Shown: piece after piece, positions 59,475 to 64,000 of the stretch
Position numbering within the stretch: the first letter of the stretch is position 1
How the letters are laid out: each line of letters starts with the position of its first letter
Source: JBGAHD01 sp044226395
GTDB lineage: Bacteria; Pseudomonadota; Gammaproteobacteria; Xanthomonadales; Ahniellaceae
DNA: 64,000 nt
Direction: 5' to 3'
Assembly: GCA_044226395.1 (NCBI GenBank)
Contig: JBGAHD010000003.1
Span: forward strand, 62,001-126,000
Position numbers and translations under genes: made by a program
Notes under the pieces: model-generated
What the model saw: the letters and a program-made list of their open reading frames with translations, nothing else
What the model was told of the DNA's origin: nothing
Databases searched by the model: none

Positions 59475-60905
59475 ATGAACACCGACAAGCTCTACGACTT
59501 CGTCTCCGACCTGTGGGATCGTCAGATCGTTCCTCAGTTGTGCGAGTACATCAAGATTCCGAACAAATCGCCGGCCTTCGACGCGCAGTGGCAGAACCAC
59601 GGCTACATGAAGGAAGCGATGGACCTGATCGAAACCTGGGTGCGCGCGCAGCCGATCACCGGCATGACCGTGGAGCGCATCCAGTTGCCCGGGCGCACGC
59701 CGCTGTTGTTCATAGACATCCCCGGCAAGGGCGATGACACGATCCTGTTGTACGGCCACATGGACAAGCAGCCCGAGATGATCGGCTGGGCGCCCGACCT
59801 GTCGCCGTGGAAGCCGGTGATCGCGGGCGACAAACTCTATGGTCGCGGCGGCGCCGATGACGGCTACGCGACCTTCGCCTCGCTCACGGCGGTGATGGCG
59901 CTCAAGGAGCGTGGCGTCGATCACTCGCGCTGCGTGGTGCTGATCGAAGGCTGCGAGGAATCGGGCTCCTACGATCTGCCGTTCTACATCAACTATCTCG
60001 CTGATCGCATCGGCAAGCCTTCGCTCGTGGTGTGCCTGGACTCCGGTTGCGGCAACTACGATCAGTTGTGGCTGACCACCAGCCTGCGTGGTCTGGCCGG
60101 TGGCACCTTGCGCGTGAAGGTGCTCGAGGAAGGCGTGCACTCGGGCGATGCCGGCGGCGTGGTGCCGAGTTCGTTCCGCGTGCTGCGGCAATTGCTCGAT
60201 CGCCTCGAGGACCCGATCACCGGCAAGATGCGACCGGAAGTGCTCTATGTCGACATTCCCAGCGAGCGCATCGCGCAGGCGCGCGGCGTCGCCGACGTCT
60301 TGGGCGCGCATGTCTACGACAAGTATCCCTTCGTGCCGGGCATGCAGCCCGTGAACAAGGACGTCGCCGAGTTGCTGCTCAATCGCACGTGGCGACCGAG
60401 CCTGTCGATCACCGGCGCCGACGGCTTGCCGGCGCTCGAGGACGCGGGCAATGTGCTGCGGCCGCAGACGGCGGTGAAGTTGTCGATCCGTCTGCCGCCC
60501 ACGCTCGATCCGTTGCTGGCGTCGAGTCGCTTGAAGCAGTTGCTCGAGGCCGAGCCGCCGTATGGCGCCAAGGTCGAATTCGAAGTCGAGAAATCCTCGC
60601 AGGGCTGGGCGGCGCCGTCGCTCAAGCATTGGCTGGCCGATTCGATCGACACCGCGTCGAAGGAATACTTCGGTCCCCGCGCGGCCTCGATGGGCGAGGG
60701 CGGCACGATTCCCTTCATGGGCATGCTGCAGGAGCGTTTTCCCGAGGCGCAGTTCATGGTCACGGGCCTGCTGGGGCCGAAGTCCAACGCGCACGGTCCG
60801 AACGAGTTCCTGCATATTCCGACCGGCAAGAAGCTCACCGCCGCGGTCGCGCGGGTGATTTCCGATCACTACGTCAATCGCGGCGATCCGGGAACATCAC
60901 ACTAA
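59475..60905 (+). CDS. M20 family metallopeptidase (dipeptidase type)
   Basis: A 476-residue zinc peptidase. Metal ligands appear in LLYGHMDKQ (His), GRGGADDGY (Asp), IEGCEESGS (Glu) and VVCLDSGCG (Asp), with the fifth His in NAHGPNEFL. The dimerisation lid domain lies between about residues 215 and 370. It resembles cytosolic non-specific dipeptidases. ATG 59475 follows directly a short upstream region divergent from the sigma gene. No signal peptide, so it is cytoplasmic. Confidence 0.93.
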   Translation: MNTDKLYDFVSDLWDRQIVPQLCEYIKIPNKSPAFDAQWQNHGYMKEAMDLIETWVRAQPITGMTVERIQLPGRTPLLFIDIPGKGDDTILLYGHMDKQPEMIGWAPDLSPWKPVIAGDKLYGRGGADDGYATFASLTAVMALKERGVDHSRCVVLIEGCEESGSYDLPFYINYLADRIGKPSLVVCLDSGCGNYDQLWLTTSLRGLAGGTLRVKVLEEGVHSGDAGGVVPSSFRVLRQLLDRLEDPITGKMRPEVLYVDIPSERIAQARGVADVLGAHVYDKYPFVPGMQPVNKDVAELLLNRTWRPSLSITGADGLPALEDAGNVLRPQTAVKLSIRLPPTLDPLLASSRLKQLLEAEPPYGAKVEFEVEKSSQGWAAPSLKHWLADSIDTASKEYFGPRAASMGEGGTIPFMGMLQERFPEAQFMVTGLLGPKSNAHGPNEFLHIPTGKKLTAAVARVISDHYVNRGDPGTSH

Positions 60906-60920
60906 CGAGGAGTGCGTCCG

Positions 60921-61637
60921 ATGCGCGGGCTGTTGGCGACGTTCGTGCTGTGGGTGCTGTGGGTGCTGTGCGCGCCGGCGCTGGCGCGCGTGACCGATGT
61001 CGAGACCGGCAAACTGGTCTCGGCCGCGATCGAACGTGGCGGTGGCGCGGTGGCGCTGCGCAAGTTTCAAAACCTGTCGTGGACGGGCGAGGCCAAGGTC
61101 TACGTGCAAGGCAAGCCGCGCGTGATCGGCGTCGAAACCCAGGTGATGCCCTCGGGCGTGGTGCGCTCCAAGTCCTGGCTCAAGGACAAAGGCCACGCCA
61201 GTGATCAAATGATGGAGATGTCGCCCACCAGCGGCCTGCTGACGCGCGAAGGGCTGACCAAGCCCATGCCGCCGGAAATTTTCGAGCACGAGCGCGTGCA
61301 ATATTCCTTGTATCAGTTGTTGCGGCTGGTGATTCTGCTCGACAAGCCGGTCGAGGTCTCGATGGCGCCAGCCGAGGCTTCCGGACTGCGCGGTCTTCGC
61401 GTGGCGCGACCGGGTTTGCCCGAGGCGATCGTGTGGCTCGATGCCACGCATCGTCCCGTGCGCATCGACACGCGCGTGCCCGACCCCGAGGGCGAAGGCA
61501 TGATCGATCAGCGCATGATGCTGTCGGGCGAGATCGTTTCGCACGGCGTGGCGTGGCCGAAGACGATCCACATCACGTGGGACGGCAAGCCCTATTTCGA
61601 CCTGGAATTGACGAGCTTCGTGGCCGATCCCTTGTGA
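60921..61637 (+). CDS. Exported protein of unknown function
   Basis: A 238-residue product. A signal peptide (GLLATFVLWVLWVLCAPALA) leads into a beta-rich mature part with WTGEAKVYVQGKPRVIGVETQV, GLLTREGLTKPMPPEIFEHE and HITWDGKPYFDLELTSFV. The layout resembles lipoprotein-localisation-like (LolA/LolB) folds, but I cannot confirm that. GAGGAG lies 10 bases before ATG 60921; a GTG three codons upstream is weaker. It lies 15 bases after the peptidase and 12 before the next gene, so an operon is likely. Confidence 0.75.
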   Translation: MRGLLATFVLWVLWVLCAPALARVTDVETGKLVSAAIERGGGAVALRKFQNLSWTGEAKVYVQGKPRVIGVETQVMPSGVVRSKSWLKDKGHASDQMMEMSPTSGLLTREGLTKPMPPEIFEHERVQYSLYQLLRLVILLDKPVEVSMAPAEASGLRGLRVARPGLPEAIVWLDATHRPVRIDTRVPDPEGEGMIDQRMMLSGEIVSHGVAWPKTIHITWDGKPYFDLELTSFVADPL

Positions 61638-61649
61638 TCGGCGCTCGGC

Positions 61650-62816
61650 GTGGAGCGGTCCTCGGTGTGCTCGTTCGCTGATCGATGTCGCGCCGTCGCG
61701 CTGATGGTGGCGATGGCGTGCGCGTGGGGTTTCGCGGCGACGTCCGCGAACGCGCTGGAGCCCGTCGAGCAAGCGCCGTTGGAACCGTTGCGCTTGCCTG
61801 AAGTGGGCGAGGTGCTCGATCGCGTGCCCGAGGACTTGTCCGCGCGTCTGCGCGTCGAAGTGATCGGCGCGACCGAGCCCGGTGTCGCGCGGCTCAAGCG
61901 ATTGATCGATTTTCTCGCCACGCCGACGGGCTTGGGCTTGCAGTATCGCGATGACGCCACGTTGTCGGTGGCCGAGGTGTACCGCACGCGCGAGGCCAAT
62001 TGCCTGTCCTTCACCTTGCTCTTCATCACGCTCGCGCGCGAAGCGGGCATGACGGCCTATGCGCAACAGCCCTCGGCACCGCCGGTGTCGCGGCTCGAAG
62101 GCGACACTTTGGTGCGGCTGGGGCACATCAACGCGGTCGTGGTGATTGGTGGGCGGCACTACCTCGTCGACGTGACCGGCGACTACGACGAACACGCCAA
62201 ATTCGAGCGCGTCAGCGACGCGCAGATGATGGCTGCGTTTTATAACAACGTGGCCGTGCAGCGCATGCTGGAAAACAAGCTCGATCTGGCCGACGCGGTG
62301 ATGCTCGAAGCATTGCGGTTGGATCCACGGTTCGCGTCAGGGTGGAACAGCGCGGGCGTGATTCGCGCGCGTCGCGGCGACTTGGCGGGCGCGGAGCAAG
62401 CGTACTTGTCGGCGCTGAGCGCGGAACCGGGACACTCGGAGGCCTTGATCAATTTGATCGGTCTGTACGATCGACAAGGTCGCACGGCGCAGGCCGATCG
62501 CTATCGCGAGCGCTTGTTGCGGATCAAGCGCAAGGATCCGTATCACCAATACCTGTTGGGACTGGGCGCGGCGCGGGCCGGAGACGACTGGGCTGCGGTG
62601 AGTTATTTCCGGCGGGCGACGCGGTTGTTCAAGGATGATGCGCGGTTTTACACGGCGCTGGCGGAGGCGTATCGGCGGTTGGGGTATGTGAAGCAGGCGG
62701 AGGTGGCGGAGCGGCGGGGGCGGGAGGTGGTGGGGAGGATGGGGCGGAGAGGGTGGGGGTTGAGATCCGATGAGCCTCTCGAATCAGGACACCCATCGAA
62801 ATCGGGACAACCCTGA
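61650..62816 (+). CDS. Exported transglutaminase-like/TPR protein with repeat-derived C-terminus
   Basis: A 388-residue product starting at GTG 61650, with a signal-like segment (ALMVAMACAWGFAATSANA). Residues about 75-180 resemble a transglutaminase-like domain with a possible triad of Cys118 (REANCLSF), His159 (RLGHINAV) and Asp174 (YLVDVTG). Residues about 210-365 are TPRs (ALRLDPRFASGWNSAGVIRARRG). The last 10 residues (SGHPSKSGQP) come from the first two units of repeat array 3, and the stop lies in the second unit. It may act on periplasmic peptides or proteins; activity is unproven. Confidence 0.8.
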   Translation: MERSSVCSFADRCRAVALMVAMACAWGFAATSANALEPVEQAPLEPLRLPEVGEVLDRVPEDLSARLRVEVIGATEPGVARLKRLIDFLATPTGLGLQYRDDATLSVAEVYRTREANCLSFTLLFITLAREAGMTAYAQQPSAPPVSRLEGDTLVRLGHINAVVVIGGRHYLVDVTGDYDEHAKFERVSDAQMMAAFYNNVAVQRMLENKLDLADAVMLEALRLDPRFASGWNSAGVIRARRGDLAGAEQAYLSALSAEPGHSEALINLIGLYDRQGRTAQADRYRERLLRIKRKDPYHQYLLGLGAARAGDDWAAVSYFRRATRLFKDDARFYTALAEAYRRLGYVKQAEVAERRGREVVGRMGRRGWGLRSDEPLESGHPSKSGQP

Positions 62817-63036
62817 ATTCGGTCCCCGAGATGGGGACACCCATCTAATCGTCGCGAGATGGGGACACCCATCAAATCGAGGCTTCGGAATCGGGACACC
62901 CATGAAGTCGAGAGATCGGGAGAATTCGAGACACCCATGAAGTCGAGCCCGGTTTGGGGTTTCTTCGCGACTCGGTAGCCATTCGCTCCGAGTTAGTGGT
63001 CCAACGGCGACCCATCCGTTTGTGGGTGTCCCGAAG
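62780..63036 (+). repeat. GGACACCCA repeat array 3, between the TPR gene and the RAYT transposase
   Basis: Direct cores begin at 62787, 62805 (GGACAACCC), 62835, 62863, 62894 and 62929 (AGACACCCA), followed by AATCG- or GAAGTCG-like flanks. An inverted core GGGTGTCCC lies at 63024-63032, nearest the transposase. Spacings 18, 30, 28, 31, 35 are not all multiples of 3. The first two units are inside the upstream gene's reading frame. About 160 bases without a gene follow before the transposase. Confidence 0.9.
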
Positions 63037-63195
63037 ATGAGCAATCGCAAGACTCGCCTTGAGGGCCCGAAGATCGCGGCCATCAATCTCAAGTCGATCC
63101 CTGTCAATTGACGACACGACATCGCATCAACATCGACTCAAGATCCGCGCGAATGTCCTACATGCCGCGGTCGCGTGGCGGTTCACACTGGCGCG

Positions 63196-64000
63196 GTGAC
63201 TCTGCCCCGCCGCCAGATCGTCGATGCCGTCAATCCCGGCTTCTATCACTGCGTCTCGCGCTGCGTCCGCCGTGCGTTCCTGTGCGGCGAGGATCGCTAC
63301 ACGGGACTGAACTTCGATCATCGCAAGCATTGGATCGAAAAGCGGCTGCGTGAGCTCGCCGATAGTTTCGCGATATCGGTCTACGCCTTCGCGATCATGG
63401 ACAATCATCTGCATCTGGTCGTGCATGTCGATCCCACCGCCGTGTTGCATTGGTCCGCGGAGGAAGTGTGTCGTCGCTGGGTCGCGTTGTTTCCCGCGCG
63501 CAAGGACGGCGACATCGATCGGCGTGCCTGCGCGCAACGCGCGCGAACGCTCGCCGAGGATCCCGCGCGATGCGCGATCATCCGCGAACGTCTGTCGAAT
63601 CTGTCGTGGTTCATGCGCTGTCTTTGCGAGCCGATCGCGCGACGCGCGAATCGCGAGGACGGTTGCACTGGCCGCTTCTGGGAAGGTCGATACAAGTGTC
63701 AAGCCTTGTTGGACGATCACGCGATTCTCGCGTGCATGGCCTATGTCGACCTCAATCCGGTGCGCGCGGGCGTGGCGGACAGCGTCGCGAGCGCACGTCA
63801 TACCTCGGCCCGTCTGCGTTTGTCTCGGGGTGAATCAGGGTCTTCGGGAAGATCTCCGTTGCGTCCGATGTTCGGCGTGTCGAACACCGACGTGCTGACG
63901 ATCAGCGCGCGCGGCTACCTCGCGCTCGTCGATTGGACGGCGCGTCGCTATCGACCCAGCGATCGAACCGAAACGACTGGTCCACCGCTCGTGCGCACCA
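63196..64000 (+). CDS. RAYT-type (IS200-like Y1) transposase, cut by window edge
   Basis: A 268-residue partial product, open to the right edge. The HUH motif is DNHLHLVVH (His71, His73). The start VNPGFYHCVSRCVRRAFLCG and the segment GRFWEGRYKCQALLDD followed by MAYVDLNPVRAG are the hallmarks of REP-associated tyrosine transposases. The catalytic Tyr is probably Tyr183 in that last motif. Such enzymes are single-copy, do not sit in ordinary insertion sequences, and act on short palindromic repeats near them. The start is GTG 63196, with no good ribosome site. Array 3 lies just upstream. The C-terminus is off the window. Confidence 0.88.
   Translation, partial: MTLPRRQIVDAVNPGFYHCVSRCVRRAFLCGEDRYTGLNFDHRKHWIEKRLRELADSFAISVYAFAIMDNHLHLVVHVDPTAVLHWSAEEVCRRWVALFPARKDGDIDRRACAQRARTLAEDPARCAIIRERLSNLSWFMRCLCEPIARRANREDGCTGRFWEGRYKCQALLDDHAILACMAYVDLNPVRAGVADSVASARHTSARLRLSRGESGSSGRSPLRPMFGVSNTDVLTISARGYLALVDWTARRYRPSDRTETTGPPLVRT

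Overview
The window is GC-rich, densely coding DNA from a gammaproteobacterium, most probably of the order Lysobacterales (Xanthomonadales), near the Rhodanobacteraceae. The basis is gene order: kdsD-kdsC-lptC-lptA-lptB-rpoN-hpf-ptsN-hprK opposite bolA-like/murA, purN-purM divergent from DUF2066/CDP-alcohol transferase/PerM/hda, murU-amgK, and a sufR-sufB-sufC-sufD-sufS-sufU operon. No rRNA, tRNA or CRISPR array was recognised. Both ends cut a gene.

Layout. 1-4201 (minus): an RND efflux permease (C-terminus off the left edge) and its lipoprotein adaptor. 4669-7728: two small unknown genes, then a TPR/winged-helix regulator with an adjacent beta-propeller protein. 8210-14437: an orphan MacB-like permease, then an ECF sigma factor and a membrane Ser/Thr kinase with a TPR-like C-terminus. 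14673-20657: four exported proteins of different fold, all ending in or near a short F-x-N/D-x-F-E tail. 20658-25040: a disordered, AT-richer stretch with a frameshifted small gene, a probably truncated gene, and a compact three-gene operon led by a ParA-type ATPase. 25041-40097: conserved housekeeping (PTS-Ntr, sigma-54, LPS transport, Kdo synthesis, peptidoglycan precursor, purine synthesis, Hda). 40184-44538 (minus): an exported PHP-type protein, then murU-amgK. 44658-54146 (plus): an MFS transporter, the SUF operon, a Rieske ferredoxin, a YidC/Oxa1 paralog and a DCC-family protein. 54178-59196 (minus): HutD, a ComEA-like protein and a second kinase/ECF-sigma module. 59475-62816 (plus): an M20 peptidase, an exported unknown and a transglutaminase-like/TPR protein. 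A RAYT-type (REP-associated tyrosine) transposase runs off the right edge.

The most striking signal is a dispersed short repeat with core GGGACACCCA. It forms three arrays (51698-52110, 55600-55977, 62780-63036). Each begins at the 3' end of a gene and lies in that gene's sense orientation. In the first array every spacing is a multiple of three, so the array is translated as recurring Asp-Thr-His and joins sufU in frame to a GNAT acetyltransferase. In the second, the upstream kinase stop codon touches the first core. In the third, two units are translated before the stop. The third array lies next to the RAYT transposase, the kind of enzyme known to spread such repeats.
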